Notes: generated by a model from the sequence alone, not told the origin. 9,616 bases of DNA from Acidimicrobiales bacterium (GCA_030037405.1 JASHRK010000259.1:1-9616); one strand, 5' to 3'. Counted from the first letter of the stretch, positions 1 through 6,705 are shown. A program made the numbers and translations.

Positions 1-211
1 GGTCCACGAAACGAGGTGTCGCCCTGCCTCACGCCCGTTGACCGCCCTCGACCGCCCCCGGTCGCCTCCGGGTCGCCCCCGACCACAAAACGTGGACATT
101 CCACCGCGCATGCGCGTACTCACGTCCACGAAACGAGGTGTCACCCTGCCGCACGCTCCACGGCCGCCCCCGGCCGCCCCACGGCCGTCCCGACCGCCCC
201 CGAGCAGCGGG
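1..211. repeat. C-rich spacer with dispersed short repeats downstream of lon
   Basis: No gene is supported here. The unit GTCCACGAAACGAGGTGTC followed by CCCTGCC occurs at 2-28 and again at 124-150 with one difference in 27 bases. A looser third copy, CCACAAAACGTGG, starts at 83 and matches the CCACRAAACGWGG core of the other two. The CGTGGAC at 91-97 is also the inverse of GTCCACG at 124-130, and between them lies the palindrome GCGCATGCGC (106-115). A small hairpin, GGTCG-CCCC-CGACC, sits at 71-84. The rest is C-rich with repeated CGGCCGCCCC. Long open frames here are low-complexity readings of the repeats and of the lon antisense strand. The repeats may be an intergenic repeat family of this genome or an extended terminator region. 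I cannot tell which from one copy cluster. Confidence 0.6.
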
Positions 212-2605
212 TCAGGCGGCCACAGCCGCCTCACCCACCGAGCTCTCCGCCGGCGCGAGGGCGGCGGCCAGCACGTCGGCGACCGAGGTGGCGAGGTGGA
301 ACCTCATCTCGGCCCTCACCGCCTCGGGCACCTCTTCCAGGTCGGGCCCGTTGCGGGCGGGCAGTACGACCTCTCGCAAGCCAGCACGCCACGCAGCAAG
401 CACCTTCTGCTTCACGCCTCCTATCGGCAGGACGAGACCCTGCAGGGTGACCTCGCCCGTCATCCCGACGGGAGAGCGAACCGCTCGCCCCGTGAGGAGC
501 GACACGAGCGCCGTCACCATGGTCACCCCTGCCGATGGCCCGTCCTTCGGCACTGCACCGGCCGGAACGTGGACGTGGAAGCGGCGCCCCTCCATGGCGG
601 CGGGAGCGATGCCGAGCTCGGCGGTGTGGGAGCGCACGTACGAGAGGGCGATCTCGGCCGACTCCTTCATGACGTCACCGAGCTGGCCCGTGAGAGTCAG
701 GCCACCTCCACCTCCGAGCTCTCCCGCGATGGCAGTCGCCTCGACGTAGAGGACGTCGCCGCCTGTCCCCGTCACAGCAAGCCCCGTGGCGACTCCGGGC
801 ACTGCGGTCCGGTCGGCCGCCTCGAAGAAGAAACGCTGCCTTCCCAACCACTCGCGCACCGACTCACCCTCGATCGCCACAGGAGCGGCTCTCTCCCCGG
901 TGGCGAGCTTGGTGGCTGCCTTGCGGAGCAACCGCCCCAGCTCGCGCTCGAGCGAGCGCACGCCCGCTTCCCGGGTGTAGTCGGAGATGATCGAACCGAC
1001 GGCGTCGTCGCTCACCGTGACCTCGTCCGGCCTGAGAGCTGCCCGCTCCAACTGGCGGGGAAGCAGGTGGTTGCGGGCGATGGAGAGCTTCTCGTCGTCG
1101 GTGTACCCGTCGAGCCTTATTACCTCCATCCGGTCGTAGAGCGGCGATGGGATCGTCTCGGCCACGTTCGCCGTGGCGATGAAGAGCACCTTGGACAGGT
1201 CGAGCTCGATCTCGAGGTAGTGGTCGCGGAAGGTGTGGTTCTGGGCGGGATCGAGCACCTCTAGGAGGGCTGAGGCCGGGTCGCCCCTGAAGTCCGTCCC
1301 GAGCTTGTCAACCTCGTCGAGGAGGATCACGGGGTTCATCGTCCCGGCCTCCCGAAGAGCCCGGACGAGGCGGCCCGACTGAGCGCCGACGTAGGTTCGC
1401 CGGTGCCCGCGGATCTCCGCCTCGTCCCTCACTCCCCCGAGCGCGACGCGCACGAACGACCGCCCGAGGGCACGGGCGACAGACTCACCGAGCGAGGTCT
1501 TGCCGACTCCGGGTGGGCCGACGAGGGCGAGGATGGCGCCGGCACCACGCCCGCCTTTGACCGGGACGAGCCCTCGCTCCGCCTGCAGCTTGCGCACGGC
1601 CAGGTGCTCGAGGATGCGATCTTTCACCTCCCGCAGACCCTCGTGGTCTTCGTCGAGGATGCGCCCGGCCTCGCCGATGTCGAGGCGGTCTGCCGACTCA
1701 GTCCCCCAGGGCAGCTCGAAGACGGTGTCGAGCCAGGTCTGGATCCAACCCCGCTCCGGGCTCTGCTCGCTCGCCCGCTCGTAGCGGGCGATCTCCTTCT
1801 CCACGGCTCCCCGCGTGTTCTCGGTCAGCACGTTCTCGAGGGCCGAGAGCTTTGCCCTGTAGTCCTCCGGCTCTGTCCCTTCGCCGGGCATCCCGGATAG
1901 CTCGCCGAGCTCACGGCGAATGGCTTCCAGCTGGCGCCGGAGGAGGAACTCCCGCTGGGTCTTCTCCATCCCCTCTTCGACGCTCGACTTGATCTGGTCG
2001 CGAAGTGCCAGGTCGGCCAGGGTCTCTCGAGCCCAGCCGAGCACGAGCCGCAGCCGCTCGGCCAGCTCGCGGGTCTCTAGAACTTGCACCTTCGACTCGA
2101 GCGAGAGGTCGGGAGAGTACCCGGCGAGATCGGCGATCTCCGAGGGGTCGTGCACGGTGCGGAGCTGCTCGGCCATCCGGCGAGCACCTCTCGTGAGGAG
2201 GATGTTCTCGAGGACGGCTCGGTACTCGCGTGCGAGCTCGACCGCCTCGGCACTCGGCTCCCCGTCCGAGAATGGTTCGACCTGGACCCAGAGGGCCTGG
2301 CCCGTTCCGGGAACTCCGGTGCCGATGTCGGCGCGCTGAACGCCGCGGATGACTGCCGCGCTCGGGCCGCCGGGTACCTCGCCCTCCTCGAGTATCTCGG
2401 CGATGACTCCGACCCGCGACCACCGGCCCTCGATCTGGGGCACGACGACGAAACGCCCTCCTACAGCCCGCGCCGCCTCCACGGCGGCTCGGGCCTCGTC
2501 GGTCTCGAGGGCGAGGGTGAACACCATCCCGGGCAGGATGACGCCCGAGCTCAGCCTGAGCAGCGGGAGAGAGAGCGACTTCAAACGGTCTGTCGGTTCC
2601 GGCAC
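212..2605 (-). CDS. lon: ATP-dependent Lon protease (LonA type, S16 family)
   Basis: Cytosolic ATP-driven protease of misfolded and regulatory proteins; works as a ring hexamer. The 797-residue product is close to the family norm (E. coli Lon is 784). Order: N-terminal substrate-binding LON domain about 10-190, coiled linker to about 290, AAA+ module with Walker A GPPGVGKTS (363-371) and Walker B VILLDEVDK (426-434), sensor region near ATAN (477-480), then the S16 protease domain from about 590. The catalytic pair is intact: Ser691 in PKDGPSAG and Lys734 in GGVKQK, 43 residues apart as in E. coli. The start is GTG at 2605, 7 bases after GGAG (in GAAGGAGT, 2612-2619), and it gives the usual short lead into the LON domain. 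The frame stays open upstream to 3136, but that part runs antisense through the ABC gene start and has no Lon homology. The gene diverges from the ABC transporter. Confidence 0.97.
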   Translation of the reverse strand: MPEPTDRLKSLSLPLLRLSSGVILPGMVFTLALETDEARAAVEAARAVGGRFVVVPQIEGRWSRVGVIAEILEEGEVPGGPSAAVIRGVQRADIGTGVPGTGQALWVQVEPFSDGEPSAEAVELAREYRAVLENILLTRGARRMAEQLRTVHDPSEIADLAGYSPDLSLESKVQVLETRELAERLRLVLGWARETLADLALRDQIKSSVEEGMEKTQREFLLRRQLEAIRRELGELSGMPGEGTEPEDYRAKLSALENVLTENTRGAVEKEIARYERASEQSPERGWIQTWLDTVFELPWGTESADRLDIGEAGRILDEDHEGLREVKDRILEHLAVRKLQAERGLVPVKGGRGAGAILALVGPPGVGKTSLGESVARALGRSFVRVALGGVRDEAEIRGHRRTYVGAQSGRLVRALREAGTMNPVILLDEVDKLGTDFRGDPASALLEVLDPAQNHTFRDHYLEIELDLSKVLFIATANVAETIPSPLYDRMEVIRLDGYTDDEKLSIARNHLLPRQLERAALRPDEVTVSDDAVGSIISDYTREAGVRSLERELGRLLRKAATKLATGERAAPVAIEGESVREWLGRQRFFFEAADRTAVPGVATGLAVTGTGGDVLYVEATAIAGELGGGGGLTLTGQLGDVMKESAEIALSYVRSHTAELGIAPAAMEGRRFHVHVPAGAVPKDGPSAGVTMVTALVSLLTGRAVRSPVGMTGEVTLQGLVLPIGGVKQKVLAAWRAGLREVVLPARNGPDLEEVPEAVRAEMRFHLATSVADVLAAALAPAESSVGEAAVAA
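214..231 (-). terminator. GC hairpin over the lon stop codon
   Basis: AGGCGGC (214-220), CACA (221-224) and GCCGCCT (225-231) form a perfect 7-bp stem with a 4-base loop covering the last lon codons and the stop. There is no T run after it in the direction of lon transcription, so it is at most a U-less terminator or a 3'-end stabilising hairpin. Confidence 0.35.
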
Positions 2606-2780
2606 GTGGCGACTCCTTCGGAGAAGTAGTTGACTAGGCAAACACCTCTCGGGAGCCCCGATATTCCGCGACGGCCCTCTCGGGACGAAGGCGAGGAGGA
2701 ATGCCCGAGGGTGCTCCGAGCGTTCTGGCAGGCAGGACGGAAACAGGCAGGACGGAACCAGGAAAGCAGGTGCGACGGGG
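2606..2780. promoter_or_regulatory. Divergent lon / ABC transporter control region
   Basis: These 175 bases separate two divergent starts, so they must hold both promoters. CCTCTCGGGA occurs at 2645-2654 and 2676-2685, exactly 31 bp apart (about three helical turns). The inner TCTCGGGA is nearly self-complementary, so this is a candidate paired operator. I see no convincing -10/-35 pair for either gene and no HspR-type (HAIR) inverted repeat. The ribosome binding site of lon is at 2612-2619 on the minus strand. Confidence 0.45.
2731..2760 (+). repeat. Two 15-bp tandem repeats upstream of the ABC gene
   Basis: GGCAGGACGGAAACA (2731-2745) is followed directly by GGCAGGACGGAACCA (2746-2760), one difference in 15. 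A fragment (GGAAAGCAGG) continues to 2770. It lies in the likely 5' leader of the ABC gene and may supply the weak AGG ribosome-binding sequence near 2768-2770. Confidence 0.6.
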
Positions 2781-4679
2781 ATGATGAGCGGCCACGGTGG
2801 GGCACAAGTGCAGGGCTGGGCTGCGATGCGCTCCTTCCGGCGTGATTCGAGCATCACCGAGCAGTCCCTGCCGAAGGGGATCGTGAAGAGGGTCGCTTCC
2901 TTCGCAAAGCCGTATCGCTTCCAGCTTGCGGTGTTTCTCTTCCTCATCGTCGTGGGCGCCGTCATGGGCGCTGCGAATCCGCTCATCCTGCGGGCCATCA
3001 TCGACGACGGCATCGGGCGCCACGACGCCGGGCTCGTCGTCGTCCTAGCCCTCTTCGTGGGCGGCCTTGCCGTTGCGAGCGCCCTCATCTCGCTCCTGCA
3101 ACGCTGGATCTCAGCCCGGATCGGTGAGGGTCTCATCTACGACATGCGAAGCAAGGTGTTCGAGCACGTCTCGACGATGCCGATCGCCTTTTTCACGCGG
3201 ACCCAGACAGGCGCCCTCGTCTCCCGCCTCAACAACGACGTCCTCGGCGCTCAGCAGGCCTTCACCGACACCTTCCAGTCGGTCGTCGGGAACCTCGTCA
3301 CGGTGGCTGTGACGCTGGGGGCGATGTTTCTTCTCTCCTGGCAGATCACACTCGTCTCGCTCGCCCTCGTACCCATCTTCGTCGTGCCGGCTCGTTTCGT
3401 CGGGCGGAAGCTCGCCGTGCTCACACGGGAGAGCTACGGGTTGAACGCCGAGATGAACAACACGATGACCGAGCGCTTCAACGTCTCCGGAGCGCTCCTC
3501 GTGAAGCTCTTCGGCAACCCGTCGGCGGAGACGTCAGAGTTCAGCACGAGGGCTGGGCGGGTACGCGACATCGGCGTCACGACGTCGATGTACGGCGCCT
3601 ACTTCATGACGGGGCTCCTTCTCACGGCGTCGATCGCGACGGCGATCGTCTACGGCTGGGGCGGCGTCCAGGCAGCTCACGGCATCATTCTCGTCGGCAC
3701 CGTCGTCGCCCTCACGGCCTACCTGAACCGCCTCTACGGCCCGCTCACCTCTCTCTCGAACGTGCAGGTGGACGTGATGACGGCCCTCGTCAGTTTCGAC
3801 CGGGTCTTCGAGGTCCTCGACCTCACTCCGATGATCGACGAGCAGCCCGGGGCGATCGACATCCCGGGCGGGCAGGCGGGGGTCGAGTTCGACCGGGTGA
3901 GTTTCTCGTACCCGAGGGCCGACGAGGTCTCGCTGGCGTCGCTCGAGACGGTCGCCGTCCTCGATCAGGCACCGAGCCAGCAGGTCCTCTTCGACGTGTC
4001 GTTCGTGGCCGAGCCGGGCCAGATGGTGGCACTCGTCGGTCCTTCGGGGGCGGGCAAGACGACGATCTCGCACCTCGTGCCCCGCCTCTACGACGTGCGT
4101 GCCGGCGCCGTACGCATCAACGGCGTCGACCTTCGCGAGGCGACCTTCGAGTCCCTTCGCCGCACTGTCGGCGTCGTCACACAGGACGCACATCTCTTCC
4201 ACGAGACGATCCGAGCGAACCTGCTCTATGCCAAGCCCGACGCGTCGGAGACGGAGTTGCGCGAGGCGCTGGCGGCAGCTCAGATCCTGCCGCTCGTCGA
4301 CTCCCTCCCAGAGGGGCTGGAGACGGTGGTGGGCGACCGGGGCTACCGGCTCTCGGGCGGCGAGAAACAACGCATCGCCATCGCACGCCTCCTTCTCAAG
4401 GCACCCGCTGTCGTGGTGCTCGACGAGGCGACGGCACATCTCGACTCCGAGTCCGAGGTGGCGGTGCAGGAGGCACTCGGGCGAGCGCTTGCCGGTAGGA
4501 CGTCGATCGTCATCGCCCACCGTCTCTCCACCGTGCGTCAAGCGGACATGATCCTCGTGGTAAACGAGGGGCGGATAGTGGAGCGCGGAACGCACGACGA
4601 GCTGCTCGATGCCGGAGGGCTCTACGCGGAGCTGTACCGCACGCAGTTCCAGCCACAGGAGCTCTCCGTCGCGCCGTGA
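2781..4679 (+). CDS. ABC exporter half-transporter (MsbA/MdlB-like, membrane domain fused to ATPase)
   Basis: A 632-residue half-transporter with membrane and ATPase domains in one chain, expected to dimerise in the inner membrane and export a lipid, drug or peptide; the substrate cannot be read from sequence. The membrane domain has hydrophobic segments near residues 47-70, 84-106, 165-186, 188-206, 274-292 and 300-315. The ATPase domain starts about 366 with Walker A GPSGAGKTT (420-428), Q-loop Gln468, signature LSGGEKQ (524-530), Walker B VVVLDEAT (544-551) with catalytic Glu549, and H-loop His580, so it should hydrolyse ATP. ATG 2781 (or 2784) is preferred over ATG 2826 because the glycine-rich lead ending GWAAMRSFRRD is typical of actinobacterial members. 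The ribosome-binding sequence is weak. No partner half-transporter is adjacent, so a homodimer is the simplest reading. Confidence 0.93.
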   Translation: MMSGHGGAQVQGWAAMRSFRRDSSITEQSLPKGIVKRVASFAKPYRFQLAVFLFLIVVGAVMGAANPLILRAIIDDGIGRHDAGLVVVLALFVGGLAVASALISLLQRWISARIGEGLIYDMRSKVFEHVSTMPIAFFTRTQTGALVSRLNNDVLGAQQAFTDTFQSVVGNLVTVAVTLGAMFLLSWQITLVSLALVPIFVVPARFVGRKLAVLTRESYGLNAEMNNTMTERFNVSGALLVKLFGNPSAETSEFSTRAGRVRDIGVTTSMYGAYFMTGLLLTASIATAIVYGWGGVQAAHGIILVGTVVALTAYLNRLYGPLTSLSNVQVDVMTALVSFDRVFEVLDLTPMIDEQPGAIDIPGGQAGVEFDRVSFSYPRADEVSLASLETVAVLDQAPSQQVLFDVSFVAEPGQMVALVGPSGAGKTTISHLVPRLYDVRAGAVRINGVDLREATFESLRRTVGVVTQDAHLFHETIRANLLYAKPDASETELREALAAAQILPLVDSLPEGLETVVGDRGYRLSGGEKQRIAIARLLLKAPAVVVLDEATAHLDSESEVAVQEALGRALAGRTSIVIAHRLSTVRQADMILVVNEGRIVERGTHDELLDAGGLYAELYRTQFQPQELSVAP

Positions 4680-4717
4680 CGCGAAAGGCGCTCCGAGTCG
4701 CTCCCACCACGAGTAGC

Positions 4718-4723
4718 TATCCT
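4718..4723 (+). promoter_or_regulatory. Possible -10 element for tRNA-Gly
   Basis: TATCCT lies 10 bases before the tRNA 5' end, in the only A/T-containing stretch (GAGTAGCTATCCTGTC) of this short gap. No clear -35 is visible 16-18 bases upstream. Confidence 0.25.
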
Positions 4724-4733
4724 GTCTTTGCTC

Positions 4734-4804
4734 GCGGGCGTAGTTCAGAGGCAGAACATCAGCTTCCCAAGCTGAGAACGCGAGTTCGATTCTCGTCGCC
4801 CGCT
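4734..4804 (+). tRNA. tRNA-Gly (anticodon CCC)
   Basis: Full cloverleaf by hand folding. Acceptor stem GCGGGCG (4734-4740) pairs with CGCCCGC (4797-4803). The D stem is GTTC/GAAC (4743-4746 with 4754-4757). The anticodon stem is TCAGC/GCTGA (4759-4763 with 4771-4775) with loop TTCCCAA and anticodon CCC at 4766-4768. The T stem is 4780-4784 with 4792-4796 (one G-T pair) and loop TTCGATT. The discriminator base is T, as usual for bacterial tRNA-Gly. CCA is not encoded. It reads GGG codons. Its 3' half is the attachment site of the island that follows, and integration has left this copy whole. Confidence 0.95.
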
Positions 4805-4808
4805 CTCG
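4764..4808 (+). repeat. Left attachment site (attL) in tRNA-Gly
   Basis: These 45 bases, from the anticodon loop to four bases past the tRNA 3' end, recur without a mismatch at 7827-7871 in the same orientation. Identity stops sharply on both sides (C4763 against A7826, T4809 against A7872). An exact tRNA-3'-end repeat is the expected product of site-specific integration by a tyrosine recombinase. Confidence 0.88.
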
Positions 4809-4869
4809 TCGGAGTCCCAGGTCAGAGCGTTGCGGTTGCACGGTACTGACATCAGAGTGCCGATAGCGC

Positions 4870-4963
4870 GGTGCAATAAGGTGCATTATCAAGCGTTCTG
4901 CTCTCCCACTCTGCCGTCCTGAGCAGCCATAACTGCGCGGATCCCTGGTGCAGCTTTGGTGCG
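4870..4963 (+). repeat. Phased GGTGC repeats at the island's left end
   Basis: GGTGCAATAA (4870-4879) and GGTGCATTAT (4880-4889) are adjacent 10-mers. GGTGCA (4947-4952) and GGTGCG (4958-4963) form a second pair spaced 11 bases. Spacing of one helical turn next to an att site, just before the integrase start, fits arm-type or excisionase binding sites, or an operator. An inverted CTGCTC/GAGCAG (4898-4903, 4921-4926) lies between the two pairs. This is inference from position and spacing only. The rest of 4809-4979 shows no gene. Confidence 0.4.
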
Positions 4964-4979
4964 ATTGGGATCGTGGTGG

Positions 4980-5120
4980 ATGGCCAAAGCTCGAACAGGA
5001 ACCATGACCCACCGGGGCGGCGGAAGCTGGCGGCTCCAGGTGATCGCCGACCGGGACCCGCTCACCGGCGAACGGCGACGACTCTCGCGCACGGTTCGTG
5101 GGCGGCCGCCAACTGCTTGA
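4980..5120 (+). pseudogene. Truncated tyrosine integrase, N-terminal fragment
   Basis: The frame from ATG 4980 begins MAKARTGTMTHRGGGSW and continues RLQVIADRDPLTGERRRLSR, then TVRG. This is the arm-binding N-terminal pattern of actinobacterial phage-type integrases (glycine-rich lead, W-x-x-x-V, D-P-x-T-G-x-R-R-x-x-S). Full proteins have about 350-450 residues, with catalytic R, H-x-x-R and Y far downstream. Here the homology stops at about residue 41 (5102) and the frame ends at TGA 5118-5120, so there is no core-binding or catalytic domain. At the break, a minus-strand transposase-like fragment begins, with GTGGG (5098-5102) shared by both. Its place beside attL is where an integrase gene is expected. 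Confidence 0.6.
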
Positions 5121-5172
5121 TCGGCTTGCCGGTCCGCAGGTGCGTCTCGATCAGGAACCGCCGAACTCCATA
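5098..5172 (-). pseudogene. Transposase-like helix-turn-helix remnant (IS481-like?)
   Basis: Read on the minus strand, the fragment gives RRFLIETHLRTGKPIKQ then LAAAH, which resembles the first helix-turn-helix of IS481/IS3-type transposases (a long helix, then x-I-K-x-L-A-A-x-H-G-V-S-R). It stops exactly at the H, where G-V-S-R would follow, and the sequence changes to the integrase fragment. There is no in-frame start: the nearest ATG (complement of 5171-5173 region) reads M-E-F-G-G-S and then stops, one frame away. The family assignment rests on the motif feel and on the IS-end-like repeats at 5193-5244; it could be another HTH family. Confidence 0.4.
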
Positions 5173-5192
5173 GGAGCACCCCCTACCTCGAT

Positions 5193-5244
5193 GGTCTCCT
5201 ATGTCTTGACACATCCGCCGTCGAGGCGGTCTCCTATGTCTTGA
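5193..5244 (-). repeat. Duplicated IS-end-like 17-mer
   Basis: GGTCTCCTATGTCTTGA occurs at 5193-5209 and 5228-5244, 35 bp apart, each preceded by a TCGA-containing stretch. On the minus strand the first copy reads TGTCAAGACATAGGAGACC, which resembles the TGT...AGACA termini of actinobacterial IS481-type elements as I recall them. It lies upstream of the transposase-like remnant in the correct orientation for an IS end. No matching right end or target duplication is visible. Confidence 0.45.
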
Positions 5245-5254
5245 AATCAGACAC

Positions 5255-5278
5255 CGTCGCCCGCTCTCCTCGGAGTCC
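5255..5278 (+). repeat. Third partial copy of the tRNA-Gly 3' end (internal att remnant)
   Basis: This 24-mer matches 4794-4817 with one difference (C5269 for G4808). It covers the last bases of the T stem, the acceptor 3' strand and nine bases that in the left copy lie beyond the tRNA (TCGGAGTCC). Because the flank is shared with the left junction and not with the right one, it looks like the left end of a second, related element. Confidence 0.6.
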
Positions 5279-5316
5279 GACCGATCTGCTACGACCCTGT
5301 AGGTAAGACTTCGGAG

Positions 5317-5556
5317 ATGAGCTACCTCGATCGGATCACGAGCGATCCAGCGGTTTGCCACGGCAAGCCGACGGTCCGGGGGCTGCGTTATCCCGTCGAG
5401 ATGCTGCTCCAACTGCTTGCCTCCGGGATGACGATGGACGAGATCCTGGCTGACCATCCTGATCTCGAAAGAGCAGATCTTCTCGCATCGCTCGAGTACG
5501 CGGCCGAAGAGCTGCGAAGCAGGCGAATGCCGCCGCTCGGCCTGCGACGCTCCTAG
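5317..5556 (+). CDS. DUF433 antitoxin-like DNA-binding protein (orphan)
   Basis: The 79-residue product is a full-length DUF433 protein. It begins MSYLDRITSDP, has the family core CHGKPTVRG (14-22) with the following YPV, a helix-turn-helix around 33-50 (ASGMTMDEILADHPDL), and a closing helix DLLASLEYAAEEL. Proteins of this family usually act as antitoxins and autorepressors (VapB-like) to a PIN-like DUF5615 toxin encoded just downstream. No such toxin is present: the next gene is convergent. The stop TAG (5554-5556) and the RES toxin stop on the other strand share the palindrome CTAG (5553-5556). The start fits the family pattern, although GGAG directly abuts the ATG, leaving poor Shine-Dalgarno spacing; initiation may be weak or leaderless. 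Confidence 0.8.
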   Translation: MSYLDRITSDPAVCHGKPTVRGLRYPVEMLLQLLASGMTMDEILADHPDLERADLLASLEYAAEELRSRRMPPLGLRRS

Positions 5557-6236
5557 AAGATCCTGAGCCCGAACAACTCTGCAACGTGTTGCAGTGCCGG
5601 CATGTCCGGCGTTATCGGCACGATTTCGATGACCTCGAGCTCCAGCTCGTCGTCGTCGAACAGCGCCCAGCACTCCCAGCCGGAACGGAGGCGGGACTCG
5701 TAGCGGATTCCGGCGTAGAGCGGATCGCCGTTGTCGTTCGCCAGATAGGCCCAGTCTGCGATCAGTCGAGTCACGCGCCGATCCGGTCCTCGCACCGCCG
5801 CGACATCGAGGTCGTCGAGCCCGAGAGCGGACAAGCCGAGAGCCAGTTCCTTTCGCAGGAACTGGTGGGTGACCGGCGACTCGACATCGAGGAAAGCCGC
5901 GTCGGCCGAAGGCCTGACGTGTACAGCGCTGCGGCGTTGACGCCAGTCGGCTGCGATCGAGCCGACGTCCATGAAGCCAAGCTCGCGCCATTCGTCCGCG
6001 ATCAGAGACAGCACCGGAAGGCTCGGTCGGAACCTCGCGAGCGTCTCGCCGAAGCAGGTCTCCAAGTCGGATCCGAAGTAGAGCACGCCGGCGTCAACTG
6101 CGAGCAGGTCGAAGCGATTGCCGCCAGAACGGGTGAGCTCTCGGGTCGGAGAGGGAGGCGCGAGTGGGTCGTCTCCGCGCGCGACTCGCCACAGTCCGGA
6201 TGAGGGGGCGTGAACAGCCGCCGGTTCACTGGACAT
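5553..6236 (-). CDS. RES-domain toxin (MbcT/Res family) of a type II toxin-antitoxin pair
   Basis: A 227-residue RES protein. Characterised RES toxins (MbcT of Mycobacterium tuberculosis, Res of Photorhabdus) deplete cellular NAD+. The family landmarks are present in order: GLWRVARGDDPLAPPSP (14-30), GGNRFD (38-43) with the conserved Arg, GVLYFGSDLETCFGE (50-64) with conserved Tyr and Glu, and YAGIRYESRL (174-183) with the conserved Ser/Arg, so the active site looks intact. The start is ATG 6236, three bases after the stop of the upstream antitoxin gene, which implies co-transcription and probable translational coupling; no strong ribosome-binding sequence of its own is seen. The length is at the upper end of the family, with a C-terminal acidic and hydrophobic tail ending in LFGLRIF. 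It converges with the DUF433 gene, overlapping at the stops. Confidence 0.88.
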   Translation of the reverse strand: MSSEPAAVHAPSSGLWRVARGDDPLAPPSPTRELTRSGGNRFDLLAVDAGVLYFGSDLETCFGETLARFRPSLPVLSLIADEWRELGFMDVGSIAADWRQRRSAVHVRPSADAAFLDVESPVTHQFLRKELALGLSALGLDDLDVAAVRGPDRRVTRLIADWAYLANDNGDPLYAGIRYESRLRSGWECWALFDDDELELEVIEIVPITPDMPALQHVAELFGLRIF

Positions 6237-6239
6237 CGG

Positions 6240-6617
6240 TTAGCCGCCGGCAACGAAGGCTCGTGCTGCGGCCAAGGCCTCCTTCAGTCGCCCTTCCCGG
6301 ATGACCTCGGCGGGCGACTCATCGTTGAGCTGCGGATTCATTCCGACGAACCACGCGCGCACTACGTGAGGGCTGTCGTCTGCTTGCAGTAAGTGGAACA
6401 TCTGGAAGGCCGCACGGAGCCGACGCTCCGCCTCGTCGCGGGGGACTTGCGTACCCTGTGCCCAGCGGCCGACCTGCTTGGGATCGCTGACGTCCGACAT
6501 GTACGCCACGAGCTTCTGTCCGAGCGCCTCCTGGAGGAACCGGGCGATGTCCTTGATCTCGAAGGACACCGACCGCTCGTGCGCCTCCTCAGTCGGAGTC
6601 CTGGTGGAACGAGGCAT
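6240..6617 (-). CDS. Xre/MbcA/ParS-type antitoxin (DUF2384-like) partner of the RES toxin
   Basis: A 125-residue antitoxin expected to bind and block the RES toxin and to repress its own promoter. Residues 20-75 form a degenerate Xre-like helix-turn-helix region (FLQEALGQKLVAYM, then VGRWAQGTQVPRDEAERRL). Residues 84-123 carry the toxin-binding domain pattern (VVRAWFVGMNPQLNDESPAE followed by VIREG and an alanine-rich last helix). ATG 6617 is chosen because a strong AGGAGG-type site (6621-6627, minus strand) sits just before it. An in-frame ATG at 6644 lies almost at the predicted transcription start and has no such site. The antitoxin-first order, with the toxin 3 bases downstream, is standard for RES-Xre operons. 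Confidence 0.85.
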   Translation of the reverse strand: MPRSTRTPTEEAHERSVSFEIKDIARFLQEALGQKLVAYMSDVSDPKQVGRWAQGTQVPRDEAERRLRAAFQMFHLLQADDSPHVVRAWFVGMNPQLNDESPAEVIREGRLKEALAAARAFVAGG

Positions 6618-6655
6618 GTGTCCTCCTTCGCTTGCTGCTCTCACCCAGGTACGCT

Positions 6656-6685
6656 ACCATAAACAACACCAGAAAAGATAGTCAA
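6656..6685 (-). promoter_or_regulatory. Predicted promoter of the antitoxin-toxin operon
   Basis: On the minus strand TTGACT (complement of 6680-6685) is followed after 18 bases by TATGGT (complement of 6656-6661), a good housekeeping-type -35/-10 pair. Transcription would start near 6649, leaving a leader of about 30 bases with the AGGAGG site. This is the most AT-rich spot in the window. The -35 lies only about 20 bases from the divergent start at 6706, so the two directions probably interfere or share a regulator. Confidence 0.6.
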
Positions 6686-6705
6686 CAAGACCGCAGGAAG
6701 GTCCT

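Noticed and set aside
38..1264. Long plus-strand open frames across the lon gene (and similar ones at 1403-2629)
   Set aside because: They are antisense shadows of a GC-rich gene; their arginine-, proline- and glycine-rich products have no domain pattern.
2606..3136. A 177-codon N-terminal extension of lon, open in frame to an ATG at 3136
   Set aside because: It runs antisense through the start of the ABC gene, has no Lon-family character, and a GTG with a good ribosome-binding site at 2605 gives the normal Lon length.
3534..5012. 492-codon minus-strand open frame across the ABC gene and tRNA
   Set aside because: Antisense shadow of the ABC transporter that also reads through the tRNA; no domain seen.
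5062..5991. 309-codon minus-strand open frame across the DUF433 and RES genes
   Set aside because: It is out of frame with both recognised genes. Only its last part (5098-5172) has a protein-like motif, which is listed as a remnant.
5586..6203. 205-codon plus-strand open frame inside the RES gene
   Set aside because: Antisense shadow; the minus-strand frame has clear RES motifs.
6618..6644. A longer antitoxin starting at ATG 6644
   Set aside because: It lies about 5 bases from the predicted transcription start with no ribosome-binding sequence, while ATG 6617 has a strong one.
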